Shown here in pieces: positions 15,682 to 25,608 of a stretch of DNA of 64,000 nucleotides. The position numbers were made by a program, and so were the translations under genes. This DNA is from a virus, in the IMG/VR virus record IMGVR_UViG_3300042691_023936, positions 1-64,000 of that record; one strand, given 5' to 3'. Every line of letters begins with the position of its first letter. The first letter of the stretch is position 1. A model generated the notes under the pieces. The model did no database searches, had not been told where the DNA came from, and worked only from the letters and a program-made list of their open reading frames with translations.

Positions 15682-17904
15682 ATGGCTTTAAGAGACCTAG
15701 TTAATGATACTACCTTAAAATCACTTAAATATGGCTTTGACCAATTAGGTGGTGGTGATAGTGGACAACCTTATATAACAACAGATATTAGTGATCCTAA
15801 TTTAACTAATCTAAATTTAGCTAGAGGAGGATTAGGAAGTATATTGCGAGAAGCAGGTATATCTCCTATTATAACAATCAATAATAAAATAGGTAAAGAC
15901 GATGGTTTTGTAAGAGGTGGTTTTTTAGGAGCAGCTAATGCTGGTATAGTAGATACTGTTCGTATAGGTAGTTGGATTATAAATAATCCTTTATGGATCG
16001 CTAAACAAGTAGGTCTACAATTATCTAATCCTAAATTAGAAGTTAGAAAAGGAACATTAGGAGCTATTACTTCTCTACTAACAGGTAATATAGGTCCGCT
16101 TACTGGTGGTTTATTACAACCCACCAGAATATATAATTTAGGAATTAATACATTAGCTCAAATTCCCTTTAATGCTTTTGGTGGTCATTTTATTAGACAT
16201 GGCTTAACACCAATAATGGCGGATAGTGACAAGTATGAATCTATAGTAACAGACAATAATAAAGCAAATAAAAATCGATTAGTAGGATTAAAATCTAATT
16301 ATTCATTTAATTCATCTAAAGAACAAACATTAGTAGAATCAGATATAGATAGATATATTACTGGCCCTGAATCAGCATATGGTATAGGACAAACAGTTAT
16401 TAGACGATTTGTTCCTAAAAGCACAACTACACAGGAATTCTTAGAAATTGCTAAATTTACTAATCAATCCAATACAAGAGATTGGGAGAAAGCTAATATT
16501 TCTATTAATGGTCTTCTTGGCTTATCTAAAACCATAGGCACATCAGTTATACCTGAATATTCTAGTACTCCTCTATCTAATAGGGACCAAACAGCAATTA
16601 ACTATAATGGTGCTTCTCCTATGGCTAGGAAATATGCTGATTTATTTAAAGCAACACAAGCCGTTACTAATATCGTACAAAGTATCCCATTTTCAGATTC
16701 AATAAATTATACATCTCAAGGTCCATCTAATTCACCGTTTGGTGAAGGTAGAAAAGATTTTAAAACAATACAAAATATTGGATTAAATAGAAATAGAAAA
16801 GCAGAAAGTGGAGATTATAAGTACTACGGTGATAAAAAAGTTAGTGATGATGGTAGTCAAGCTTCATATAATAATACATATAAGTTTGACAGATACGATT
16901 CTGATATTCTAACAGTAATGTTTAGAGGAGTAGATCCATTCACATTAAACGAAGAAAGATGGGCTTTTTCCGCTTATCTAAGTAATTTTAGAGATGATTT
17001 TAACGCTACTTGGAATGATATAAATTATATTGGGAGATCAGAAACTTTCTATATATATTCAAAATTCAGAAGATCAGTATCATTTAATTTAAAAATACCT
17101 TGTTTTAATAGAACACAATTATTTGAAAAACACAGAGCATTAGGTCAATTAGCATCAACAACTGCTGGTAGATATAGTACGGAAAATAATGCTTTAGGTG
17201 GTGTATTATTAAGATTAAATGTGGGTAATTATTTAGTAGGAGAATATGCTACAATGACTAGTTTACAATATAGTATACCTGACGATTCACCTTGGGATAT
17301 AACACCTGAGGCTAGATTAGCTATGTATATTGAAGCCAACTTTAATTTTAATATTGTACATCAAAAATTACCTCAATATTTACCTAGTGCTACTGCTGAG
17401 GGCGGCAGCAAACCAGTAGGCTTCTTTGGATATTTACCAGATTCAGTTGCTGGTGATAAAGAATTTATTAGAATACCAAACAGAACAGACGGTGAGCAAA
17501 ATACTATTACAGAAGGGTTTGCTATTAATTTAGTAGATCCACCATTAGATGCTAATAATAATTCATTATCTAGAGGTACAAAACTATCAAATACAAACCC
17601 AGCTCATGTTATAGTTCCTAGGAGTGAATTAAAAGAACAAATAAAATTTAAACAACCATTAGAATCTAATTCAACTATAGAACAAAATATAAACACATTG
17701 TCAGAAACACCAACTGCTGCTTTCTCTACTACTAATAGTACTAATACTACTACCACACCAACCACCAGAACTACTACTACTACCACACCAACCACCAGAA
17801 CTACTACTACTACTACTACTGAGTTTTTTGATGCTAATGATAATTCACCTAGAAAGAAAGAATTAATGGAAAAAATACAGGCAATTAGAAATAAAGGATT
17901 ATAA
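15682..17904 (+). CDS. Baseplate / tail-tube-initiator-like structural protein with Thr-rich repeat tail
   Basis: 740 residues. Residues about 390-570 are beta-rich and well organised (FRRSVSFNLKIPCFNRTQ, GGVLLRLNVGNYL, YSIPDDSPWDI), resembling the tube-like domain found in baseplate proteins that start tube growth. The first 280 residues are Gly/Asn-rich. Near the C-terminus is a low-complexity Thr/Pro/Arg repeat, then a charged helix. It lies between tape measure and LysM baseplate genes, so a gp48/gp54-like role is plausible but not shown by clear homology. Confidence 0.5.
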   Translation: MALRDLVNDTTLKSLKYGFDQLGGGDSGQPYITTDISDPNLTNLNLARGGLGSILREAGISPIITINNKIGKDDGFVRGGFLGAANAGIVDTVRIGSWIINNPLWIAKQVGLQLSNPKLEVRKGTLGAITSLLTGNIGPLTGGLLQPTRIYNLGINTLAQIPFNAFGGHFIRHGLTPIMADSDKYESIVTDNNKANKNRLVGLKSNYSFNSSKEQTLVESDIDRYITGPESAYGIGQTVIRRFVPKSTTTQEFLEIAKFTNQSNTRDWEKANISINGLLGLSKTIGTSVIPEYSSTPLSNRDQTAINYNGASPMARKYADLFKATQAVTNIVQSIPFSDSINYTSQGPSNSPFGEGRKDFKTIQNIGLNRNRKAESGDYKYYGDKKVSDDGSQASYNNTYKFDRYDSDILTVMFRGVDPFTLNEERWAFSAYLSNFRDDFNATWNDINYIGRSETFYIYSKFRRSVSFNLKIPCFNRTQLFEKHRALGQLASTTAGRYSTENNALGGVLLRLNVGNYLVGEYATMTSLQYSIPDDSPWDITPEARLAMYIEANFNFNIVHQKLPQYLPSATAEGGSKPVGFFGYLPDSVAGDKEFIRIPNRTDGEQNTITEGFAINLVDPPLDANNNSLSRGTKLSNTNPAHVIVPRSELKEQIKFKQPLESNSTIEQNINTLSETPTAAFSTTNSTNTTTTPTTRTTTTTTPTTRTTTTTTTEFFDANDNSPRKKELMEKIQAIRNKGL
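17751..17820 (+). repeat. 30-bp tandem repeat and ACT microsatellite
   Basis: Two exact 30-bp units (17751-17780 and 17781-17810) and a trailing run of ACT triplets encode Thr/Pro/Arg repeats. The unit is a multiple of three, so copy-number change keeps the frame. Confidence 0.85.
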
Positions 17905-17906
17905 AA

Positions 17907-18209
17907 ATGGATAGATATCAAAACGGAACAATATTAAAAACAGAAGACGGACAACCCTACTATAAAAGTAAATTTTATCCTAACATACCTGTTTCAGAAA
18001 ATGACTTCTATATAATAACTTCTGAAGGAGATAGACTTGATTCTTTAGCAAATTCTTATTATCGTGACTCTACTTTATGGTGGATTATAGCAATGGCAAA
18101 TAATACTACTAATGGATTATTATTTCCTGCTCCTGGCACTCAATTAAGAATACCAATTAATATAGGAAATATTTTAACACAATATAATAATTTTAATAAT
18201 GCTAGATAA
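17907..18209 (+). CDS. 53: LysM-domain baseplate wedge protein (gp53-like)
   Basis: 100 residues. Residues about 30-85 form a LysM module (the typical DRLDSLANSYYRDSTLWWII and later PAPGTQLRIP). In T4-like phages a small LysM protein, gp53, links baseplate wedges and hub. It starts 2 nt after the previous structural gene and 9 nt before the next, so the three are likely one operon. Peptidoglycan contact is possible, but the baseplate role is more likely from context. Confidence 0.7.
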   Translation: MDRYQNGTILKTEDGQPYYKSKFYPNIPVSENDFYIITSEGDRLDSLANSYYRDSTLWWIIAMANNTTNGLLFPAPGTQLRIPINIGNILTQYNNFNNAR

Positions 18210-18217
18210 GTTATCAA

Positions 18218-21200
18218 ATGTCAATATTTAAAGATACATTTACTGAAAAAGTCAAAGATCAATTAACAATTAGAGGAAATGCGTTTTTAAAACGCACTTC
18301 TAATGATATAATATATATAAACGGAAGAACGGCTTGGGCTAGAATGGTATCTGGTGTTGATGTAGGAGGAGATAGTAAACTAGCTAAAGAAAATATATTA
18401 CAAGGTGGATTATTACAAAATGATGGTAAATCCTTAAGACAAGGCGTTGGTAATAATTTTACCTCTAACGCATATAGTAATATAACTAACAACACAAATA
18501 ATTTTTATGGTTTAAGACCAATGCCTGGTATTACTAGTATTAACGTACAAAGTAAATCAGCATATGGCTCAGTACGTGTAGCAACAGTAACATTTAATTG
18601 TTGGGATATCCGACAATTAGAATTATTAGAATTATTATACATGAGACCGGGGTTTGTATTATTGTTAGAGTGGGGTTGGTTGCCCTATTTAGATAATAAA
18701 GGAAATATAGTTACAAATCTTAAAAATAATTTTTATGATATTTTTGATTCATCAAGAATATCACCTAAAACAGGTAAACCTATATCTCTTCATGAACGTT
18801 TAATTGAAGTATATAATAAATCTCAAGAAAACGATGCTAACTATGAAGGTATATTAGGTTATATCAAAAACTATAGTTGGTCACAAAGACCAGATGGAGG
18901 ATACGATTGTACAACTGAGATTATATCAACAGGTGAGGTATTAGAATCATTAAAAGTAAATTACTCTGTAAATTACATTTCTCCAACCGAATTAAAAAAT
19001 GGAATATTATTTACATCAAAAAAATCTTCTGGAGCCTCTTTTGTAGATAACACAAAATATGGAGAATCAATAGCTAAGTTTTATCAAAATAATATTTTAG
19101 CTGGGATAGCTGCTGAATCTATATTTGCTGCTTACACTAAAATAGATGAAGAAAATAAAGAAGATAGTGATTTAAATAAAGGATTAGTTTATCCTATAAT
19201 TGATAACGGATCTATTACAGGAACGGTAAACCATGCTATAAATCTTTTTATATTTAAAATTGAAGCAAACTCAACAGATGAACAAAAAGATGAACAAAAA
19301 AGTAGTAAAATTGATCCTAATATTCAAGTGTATATAGACTTAGATTCATTTACTAAAATAATAAGTAAACACGTAGTACCATCAAACCCAGATAATGGAG
19401 ATCCCTTAGTATCCTTAACTACTAAATCAAGAGAATATATCTCAGGTTCTGTATCTAGTCCTGATTTATATTGTTTATATCATCCTTTACAAATATCAAT
19501 GGATCCTAGAATATGTTTAATTAAAAATGATCTATTTAGAAAAGCACTTACAGTAAATCCAACATATAATCCACCATCAACTGTTTGGAACATAACTGAT
19601 TTACCTCGTAATGAACAAGGATTTGCTTTACTTCTTAAAAGTTATATTAAAATATTTTTAAATGCTTTAACAACTACAATAACAGATGATGATGCTCAAA
19701 TAAAATATATACAACAAACTATAATAAATTTACAACTACGAGCGGCTTCATATGGTATTACTGATATAAAAATAATAGGTAAATTTTTAGCTAACGCTTG
19801 GGAAGAATACAAATTTCAAAATTCTAATACAATATTAGGAGATGTAACAACTGCTTCTGGTACTGTTTCTACTATAACTGATATAAATTATACTGGTATT
19901 TTAAATAACAATATAAGATTTAATCCATTAAATGGCAGACTATACCCAGATGAAAAAAATTTTATAAATGAGATTTCTGGTTTTGATTTTATTACTGTTC
20001 TCAAAATAAAACTTAAAGGTCGTGGAAATTCTATAGGTACTGACCAAGAATTAAAATCGGCACTAGGTGAAGAATACAGTAAAGTTTATGTTCCTGATAC
20101 TAATGTTGCTTTAGCTGCTAAAGATGCTATTATAGCAAAAATAAATGATCTTAAAGAAGATAAAAATAGAGAAAATATTAAATTTGAAGGAATTGAATTT
20201 TTAGATAGATTACCAAAAAACTTTAGAGAATCAACTAATGGTAAAAGTTTAGGAAATATAGGAAATATATATATTAATTTACTTAATGTTATTAATTTAG
20301 CTACTGATGGTAATTTAGAAGCAAATGATGTTAAAGAAAAACAAGATATTAATTTATATGATTTTATAAAAAAACTAATGGGTCAAGTTCAAAGTTCTAT
20401 AGGTAATGTAAATAACTTTGATATCCATGTTGACCCTATTGATGGTATAGGTAGAATTATAGACATTAACTATGTTGATGAAAAAAAAACTAGTGATGCA
20501 TATGCTAATGCCTTTACATTTATAAGCCAACCAGACAATCTTGGTCTTCCTGCTTTTAATGGATTAGTAAATAATGTTCGCTCATATAAAATAAATTCTA
20601 AAATATTTAAAGAACAAAGTAGTATTGTAGCTATTAGTGCCCAAAATGGAGGTGGTGTAATGGGACTAGATAATGAAACCTTAGTAGGATTTCAAAAGGG
20701 TCTTACAAATAGATTAGCTTTAAACACAAAACCAACATCTGCTCCTTATATTCAAAGTCAAGGAGCACAAATAATAGGAGTATTAAATCAATCTTTATCT
20801 TTACTTGTAACCTTTTTAGAAGATTTAAATTGGATTCCTAAAAGATTCTGGCCTGATAAAGAAAGAGAATATGACATAGAAAATTCAGAAAAATATAAAA
20901 ATGCTTTACGTGATATGATAAGAGCATATATAACATTTTCTAAAAACAGTACTGCTTTTAAAGCTATAATCCCAACTACTGTATCTTTAGAATTAGATGG
21001 TATTGGAGGTATTATTATAGGTCATATGTTTAGATTACCTGATGAAGTTTTACCACTTGGATACAAAGGAGATCAAATAAACCAAAATAAAATAGGTAGA
21101 AAATTAGGATATATAGTAACAGGATTAGGACATAAAATAACGGATTCAGATTGGACTACTAATATAGAAGCTCAAACTATAATATTAGAAGATCCAGAAA

Positions 21201-21853
21201 CAACAACAGAATTAGATTTTTTTAAACTTTTAGAATCAGCAGACGCTACAGATGAGATAACAGTAGATGTAGAAACAGGACAGACCACAATTAAAGAAGC
21301 TAATACTTCTGTAAGCCTACCAACAGTACTAAATACTTCAGAACAAGATTTTTGGACTTTAGTAGCAATATGTGCTACAGAAGCAGGAGCATTAGATGCA
21401 CAAGGACAAGCTGATGTTGCTCAATCATTGTATAATAGATTAGGCTCAAAAGCATATTCTGCTACTTCTATAACTAAATTAATATTAAAGAAAGGACAAT
21501 ATGAACCTACATGGAGATTTCCTAAAGGATCAGAACGTGGAAAAAATAATCCTAATCCATCTTGGTATGGTATAACAAACGCTTCAACAGCAGCAACAGC
21601 AACTGGATTAAATGAAAATCAATTGTCTCAAGTAGCTAGAAATATTCAAAATCCTGAATTACAAAGACAAGCAACCCAATTTATTCAAGGAAGAACTGAT
21701 TTTTTAGGAAAAGATCAATCCGCTGATGCAATGACTGCGAATGGTTCTAAAAAACAAAGAAATACATTTAGTAATAAATTTGGATTTTCATTCAGTTATA
21801 CTAAAAACACAACATATCCTGTTCCTAATTTTATTAATAAAATAAAAATATGA
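18218..21853 (+). CDS. Large baseplate hub-like protein with C-terminal SleB-type cell-wall hydrolase domain
   Basis: 1211 residues. An N-terminal beta-rich region (about 85-260, with SINVQSKSAYGSVRVATVTF and MRPGFVLLLEWGW) resembles myovirus hub/wedge proteins. The centre is long and not recognised. From about residue 1043 (DFWTLVAICATEAG, DVAQSLYNRLGS) it matches the SleB/CwlJ hydrolase fold; E1055 is the candidate catalytic glutamate. The fusion recalls T4 gp5, where a lysozyme sits on the hub to open the peptidoglycan during injection, though here a different hydrolase family appears to be used. The stop overlaps the next start (ATGA). Confidence 0.65.
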   Translation: MSIFKDTFTEKVKDQLTIRGNAFLKRTSNDIIYINGRTAWARMVSGVDVGGDSKLAKENILQGGLLQNDGKSLRQGVGNNFTSNAYSNITNNTNNFYGLRPMPGITSINVQSKSAYGSVRVATVTFNCWDIRQLELLELLYMRPGFVLLLEWGWLPYLDNKGNIVTNLKNNFYDIFDSSRISPKTGKPISLHERLIEVYNKSQENDANYEGILGYIKNYSWSQRPDGGYDCTTEIISTGEVLESLKVNYSVNYISPTELKNGILFTSKKSSGASFVDNTKYGESIAKFYQNNILAGIAAESIFAAYTKIDEENKEDSDLNKGLVYPIIDNGSITGTVNHAINLFIFKIEANSTDEQKDEQKSSKIDPNIQVYIDLDSFTKIISKHVVPSNPDNGDPLVSLTTKSREYISGSVSSPDLYCLYHPLQISMDPRICLIKNDLFRKALTVNPTYNPPSTVWNITDLPRNEQGFALLLKSYIKIFLNALTTTITDDDAQIKYIQQTIINLQLRAASYGITDIKIIGKFLANAWEEYKFQNSNTILGDVTTASGTVSTITDINYTGILNNNIRFNPLNGRLYPDEKNFINEISGFDFITVLKIKLKGRGNSIGTDQELKSALGEEYSKVYVPDTNVALAAKDAIIAKINDLKEDKNRENIKFEGIEFLDRLPKNFRESTNGKSLGNIGNIYINLLNVINLATDGNLEANDVKEKQDINLYDFIKKLMGQVQSSIGNVNNFDIHVDPIDGIGRIIDINYVDEKKTSDAYANAFTFISQPDNLGLPAFNGLVNNVRSYKINSKIFKEQSSIVAISAQNGGGVMGLDNETLVGFQKGLTNRLALNTKPTSAPYIQSQGAQIIGVLNQSLSLLVTFLEDLNWIPKRFWPDKEREYDIENSEKYKNALRDMIRAYITFSKNSTAFKAIIPTTVSLELDGIGGIIIGHMFRLPDEVLPLGYKGDQINQNKIGRKLGYIVTGLGHKITDSDWTTNIEAQTIILEDPETTTELDFFKLLESADATDEITVDVETGQTTIKEANTSVSLPTVLNTSEQDFWTLVAICATEAGALDAQGQADVAQSLYNRLGSKAYSATSITKLILKKGQYEPTWRFPKGSERGKNNPNPSWYGITNASTAATATGLNENQLSQVARNIQNPELQRQATQFIQGRTDFLGKDQSADAMTANGSKKQRNTFSNKFGFSFSYTKNTTYPVPNFINKIKI

Positions 21854-22338
21854 GATATCCTAAAAACCAATTAAAAGAAAATCAATACACACCTGGAGGA
21901 GAATTTATTGATACTTCTAATAATAGAATATATAGTGGATATTATTGGGAAATTAATGGAAGTTATTTTATAGGTAAAACAGCTTCTAACAATGCTATTA
22001 AACTTAAAAAAGCAAGTCCTGAAGAAATACAAAGAGCCCAATTAAATAAAACTGAAGGGGTAAATAGTATTTCAAAAGAAACAATATTATCTTCTAATAG
22101 TATAATAATAAGCATTCCCTCTAATACAAGTACCTCTGATATTCGTTACTTTTCAAAACAGATTAACATAACTCCTACAGTTATAAAAGAAATAAATAAA
22201 AATACATTTGATAATATTAAAAATAATGGATTGTATCAAACATTATCTTTAAGTTCTGATTCAATCTACCCAAATTCTCCAGCACTAAATGTAGCAGAAA
22301 AAAATTTCTTTGGTATAAAAGCATTTTTAGGTTTTTAA
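21850..22338 (+). CDS. Hypothetical virion-associated protein
   Basis: 162 residues, not recognised. The N-terminal half (YTPGGEFIDTSNNRIYSGYYWEINGSYFIG) is a Tyr/Gly-rich beta segment often seen in short phage baseplate-region proteins; the second half is Ser/Asn-rich. The start overlaps the hub gene stop by 4 nt, so it is translationally coupled and probably works with that protein. It is the last gene of the tail block. Confidence 0.55.
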   Translation: MRYPKNQLKENQYTPGGEFIDTSNNRIYSGYYWEINGSYFIGKTASNNAIKLKKASPEEIQRAQLNKTEGVNSISKETILSSNSIIISIPSNTSTSDIRYFSKQINITPTVIKEINKNTFDNIKNNGLYQTLSLSSDSIYPNSPALNVAEKNFFGIKAFLGF

Positions 22339-22354
22339 GTCAAAAAAGCTTTAT

Positions 22355-22363
22355 TATCTTTAT
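22355..22363 (+). promoter_or_regulatory. Promoter box TATCTTTAT before polymerase-like gene
   Basis: TATCTTTAT ends 15 nt before the ATG. At the expected distance upstream there is a T run rather than TTTG, so the second box is weak. Confidence 0.4.
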
Positions 22364-22378
22364 AAAAATAAAGGTTAT

Positions 22379-23680
22379 ATGGCATTTTACGTTATAGAAA
22401 AACAAGATCAATTAGATAAATTAACATGTTTTGGAGATTGTTTTATTGATTTCATTTCACAAAACAATAATTTTCACCCTAAAATTAGTCCCTTAAGTCT
22501 AATATATCTTAGACCATTAAACGATCATAAAGGTTATATATTCTGCCTAAATCATAGTGAATCGTTTTCTTTAGATAAAGAATATACTATTAATTGGATT
22601 AATAACAATACTCAAAAATTATTTACTCCTGATAAGAAAAAGGCTTTATATTATTTTAATAATTTTGATAAGTTATACGATATTAATTTTATAGAAAGTA
22701 TCCCTTTAGATAAATTACAAACAAATAACTGTATTGATTTTTATTATAAAAAACATTATGCCTTACCTAATGTAAATTGTTTAATTCCTCTTAGTAAACA
22801 CTATGAGGAAAAAGAAAATTTATTTGGGTTAGCTAAACCTATTATATCTCAATTTAGAGAAAATAATAATACATATAAATTCAATAATAATCAAACAACA
22901 CAAGTATTTTTTGAAATAGAGAATAATGGTATAAAAATAGACAAAGATTGTTTTATTGATTGTTATGGTGGCGATTTAAAACACCCAGAATTTAATATAT
23001 TAAAAGGCAAAATATATTCTCATTATAACTTATACACGACTACTAGTAGACCCTCTAATTCATATAACCATATTAATTTTGTTGCTTTAAACAAAAATAA
23101 CGGTGAACGATTATGTTACCGTCCCTCAAACGATATGTTTATTGAGTTTGACATTCAGGGATATCACCCACGCATATTAGGAGAAATGATTAATTTTTCA
23201 TTTTTAAACACCAGAAACACATATGAGACATTAGCTACCATATTAGATGTATCTTATGATGAAGCTAAAGAATTAACATTTAAACAAATATATGGGGGTG
23301 TATGGAATGAATACAAAAATAAACCATTTTTTAAAGATATAATAAGAATTACAGACGATATTTGGGATACATACCAATTTAGTAAATATTATGAAACTAA
23401 AAACAGAATATTTGCAATAGATAAAGATATGACTCAGTCTAAATTATTAAATTACATAATACAAAGTAAAGAAACATCTATAAATGTTGAAATATTAACA
23501 GAAATAATAAATTATTTAAAAGATAAACAAACTAAATTAGTGTTATATACTTATGATGCGTTTTTGTTTGATTTTGCAAGGTCAGATGGAAAAGAAACAT
23601 TAATCGAATTACAACGAATAATAAAATATCCAACAAACATTAAAAAAGGCAAAACATACCATAATCTACAAAAAATATAA
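22379..23680 (+). CDS. Family-A DNA polymerase-like protein
   Basis: 433 residues. The C-terminal half carries polymerase I motifs in order: RPSN with INFVALNK (about 215-235), motif A (FIEFDIQGYHPRILGEM, D258), motif B (AKELTFKQIYGG, K302 and Y305), and motif C (LVLYTYDAFLFDF, D393 where most enzymes have HDE). Both catalytic aspartates are kept, while the Glu of motif C is replaced by Ala. The first 190 residues may be a degenerate exonuclease region; I see no clear catalytic set. Since the phage also has a family-B polymerase at 44335, this enzyme is probably accessory, for repair or a special synthesis step. Confidence 0.65.
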   Translation: MAFYVIEKQDQLDKLTCFGDCFIDFISQNNNFHPKISPLSLIYLRPLNDHKGYIFCLNHSESFSLDKEYTINWINNNTQKLFTPDKKKALYYFNNFDKLYDINFIESIPLDKLQTNNCIDFYYKKHYALPNVNCLIPLSKHYEEKENLFGLAKPIISQFRENNNTYKFNNNQTTQVFFEIENNGIKIDKDCFIDCYGGDLKHPEFNILKGKIYSHYNLYTTTSRPSNSYNHINFVALNKNNGERLCYRPSNDMFIEFDIQGYHPRILGEMINFSFLNTRNTYETLATILDVSYDEAKELTFKQIYGGVWNEYKNKPFFKDIIRITDDIWDTYQFSKYYETKNRIFAIDKDMTQSKLLNYIIQSKETSINVEILTEIINYLKDKQTKLVLYTYDAFLFDFARSDGKETLIELQRIIKYPTNIKKGKTYHNLQKI

Positions 23681-23681
23681 T

Positions 23682-24134
23682 ATGAAATTCTCGTTTATAA
23701 ACAACCCTGATATATTTATTGATAATGAAATTTCATCAATAGACATGGGACAAAAATTATTTTGTACTTTTACATTACATGGTGATTTAGAAAAAACTCT
23801 AGATAACATAACAGATAAATATACAATCTTATATGATAAAATATTTATTTTAGAATCACCACAAAGCGAAGAATTAATGTGTACTTACAACATAGATACA
23901 CATAATACTAATGATATTCCTTTATATCATACTATATTATTACACCGCAAAAAGGAAAGCAATACGTTATATACTATTAATGCATTAAATACATTAATTA
24001 AATTATTAAATAATGGTGTATTAGACACTAAATACCCCATAAATTGGTTAGAATATAATAATAGTTTATTACTAACTAATGGTAATGATATACGTAAATT
24101 AGAAACTAAAATTTACAATATAATCCATCTTTAA
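23682..24134 (+). CDS. Hypothetical protein next to polymerase-like gene
   Basis: 150 residues, mixed alpha/beta, unknown function. It begins 1 nt after the polymerase-like stop, so the two are surely co-transcribed and may act together. No metal-binding or nucleotide-binding motif stands out. The strand YHTILLHRK and the following helix look well conserved in character, but no family can be named from sequence alone. Confidence 0.55.
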   Translation: MKFSFINNPDIFIDNEISSIDMGQKLFCTFTLHGDLEKTLDNITDKYTILYDKIFILESPQSEELMCTYNIDTHNTNDIPLYHTILLHRKKESNTLYTINALNTLIKLLNNGVLDTKYPINWLEYNNSLLLTNGNDIRKLETKIYNIIHL

Positions 24135-24137
24135 AAC

Positions 24138-24713
24138 ATGAAACTAATAAAAGAAGCAAAACGTCTACAAGAATTAGCGGGAATTAATGAGATTAAAGTT
24201 GAACCACCAAAGAGAGAAGAATACTATATATATAATCTAGACGATTCAGAAGGAACAGAACCACCTCTTGGGCCTTTTTCTTTAAATAAAGCAAAAGAGA
24301 AATTAAAAATATATAATGCCGGATTATCATACCCTGAATGGGGTATAATAGATGCTGAAGAAGCTCGTAAGTGGTATGATTTAGATGAGGTTAAAATTGC
24401 TTTTAAAGATAATAGAAAAGCTTTAGGAACAGTGTTTTATGAAAATCCTGATACTGAAGAAGCAGAAAAATATGGTTATCTATATGTTTGGAATCAGGAA
24501 TTTATAGAACAATTAGCTAAAGATTTAGGCTACGAAGAAGACTACGAAGATGCAGCAAATGAATTTACAGCATATGTTGAGCCAGGTACTAAAGAAGATA
24601 TACATTCTCTAGAGAAGATTTTAAGACTTAAAAATTTAACTGTAGATAAACTTACTGTAGAAATGTATAAACAAGCTATGTTACGTTCACTAAAAAAGAT
24701 ATCTCTTCCTTAA
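24138..24713 (+). CDS. Hypothetical acidic protein with leader-like N-terminus
   Basis: 191 residues, rich in Glu, Asp and Lys. The N-terminus MKLIKEAKRLQELAGINE is an amphipathic helix of a kind found at the start of many T4-like phage proteins, and it contains I-N-E and L-Q-E, both compatible with prohead-protease sites. The body has no known motif. It ends the short operon begun by the polymerase-like gene and precedes the promoter of the single-strand binding protein gene. Confidence 0.5.
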   Translation: MKLIKEAKRLQELAGINEIKVEPPKREEYYIYNLDDSEGTEPPLGPFSLNKAKEKLKIYNAGLSYPEWGIIDAEEARKWYDLDEVKIAFKDNRKALGTVFYENPDTEEAEKYGYLYVWNQEFIEQLAKDLGYEEDYEDAANEFTAYVEPGTKEDIHSLEKILRLKNLTVDKLTVEMYKQAMLRSLKKISLP

Positions 24714-24719
24714 AGAATA

Positions 24720-24752
24720 TTTGGGAAGTCAGAATTAAGGTTTTATATTTAT
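24720..24752 (+). promoter_or_regulatory. Two-box promoter before gp32-like gene
   Basis: TTTG at 24720-24723, 20 nt, TATATTTAT at 24744-24752; the ATG follows 17 nt later. Confidence 0.6.
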
Positions 24753-24769
24753 AACAAATAGTTATAAAA

Positions 24770-25603
24770 ATGGATTTATCATTAATTAAACAGAAGCTTG
24801 CCTCTTCTCAGAACAAAGGCAAATTAAAAGAGAAAACAGATTATACTAAAATTTTCTGGAAACCTAAGCCAGGTAAATACCAAATACGTATTTTACCTTC
24901 TAAATTCGACAAATCTAATCCTTTTCGTGAAATTTATTTTCACTATGGATTTGCAAGAGGTCCAATTTTAGCATTAACAAATTGGAATGAAAAAGATCCT
25001 ATTGTTGAATTTGCAAAACAATTACGTAAATCGTCAGACAAAGATGATTGGCAATTAGCTAAAAAAGTTGAACCAAAATTACGTTACTTTGCACCTGTGT
25101 TAGTACGTGGAGAAGAAGATAAAGGTGCTCGTTTATGGGAATTTGGTAAATTAACTTATGAACAATTGTTAGGTATTGCTGCTGACGAAGACTATGGTGA
25201 TTACACAGATGTTTCTAATGGACGTGATTTTACTATTGAAGCTATTGAAGATTCAATTGCTGGAAAAAAAAGTATTAAATGCTCTATTCGTCCTAAAGTT
25301 AAATCATCATCTATTTCAGAAGACGCTACTTTAATACAAAAAGTATTAGATGAACAACCTGATATTTTAACTGTTAATAAACATTATACATTTGAGGAAT
25401 TACAAGAGGTTCTTAACAAATGGCTAAACCCAGAAGAAACTGCTGAAGAAACAGAAACACCAGTAGCATCAGCTACGGATGAAGATGAGGATGAAACAAG
25501 CGACTTACCTTGGGAAAAAGAAACATCTTCTCCTTATAAAGTAGAAGCACCTACTAAAACAAGCAACGCGGATAAATTTGATAGTTTATTTAACGAAAAC
25601 TAA
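24770..25603 (+). CDS. 32: Single-stranded DNA-binding protein (T4 gp32 family)
   Basis: 277 residues; T4 gp32 has 301. The N-terminal basic arm is followed by the core (KYQIRILPSKFDKSNPFREIYFHYG) that forms the OB-fold. The C-terminus is acidic and ends with DKFDSLFNEN after a Glu/Asp-rich stretch, as in gp32, where this tail binds replication partners. It coats single-stranded DNA in replication and recombination. The zinc site of T4 gp32 is not evident. A two-box promoter lies upstream, and the RecA-like gene follows after 5 nt. Confidence 0.85.
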   Translation: MDLSLIKQKLASSQNKGKLKEKTDYTKIFWKPKPGKYQIRILPSKFDKSNPFREIYFHYGFARGPILALTNWNEKDPIVEFAKQLRKSSDKDDWQLAKKVEPKLRYFAPVLVRGEEDKGARLWEFGKLTYEQLLGIAADEDYGDYTDVSNGRDFTIEAIEDSIAGKKSIKCSIRPKVKSSSISEDATLIQKVLDEQPDILTVNKHYTFEELQEVLNKWLNPEETAEETETPVASATDEDEDETSDLPWEKETSSPYKVEAPTKTSNADKFDSLFNEN

Positions 25604-25608
25604 TCAAC

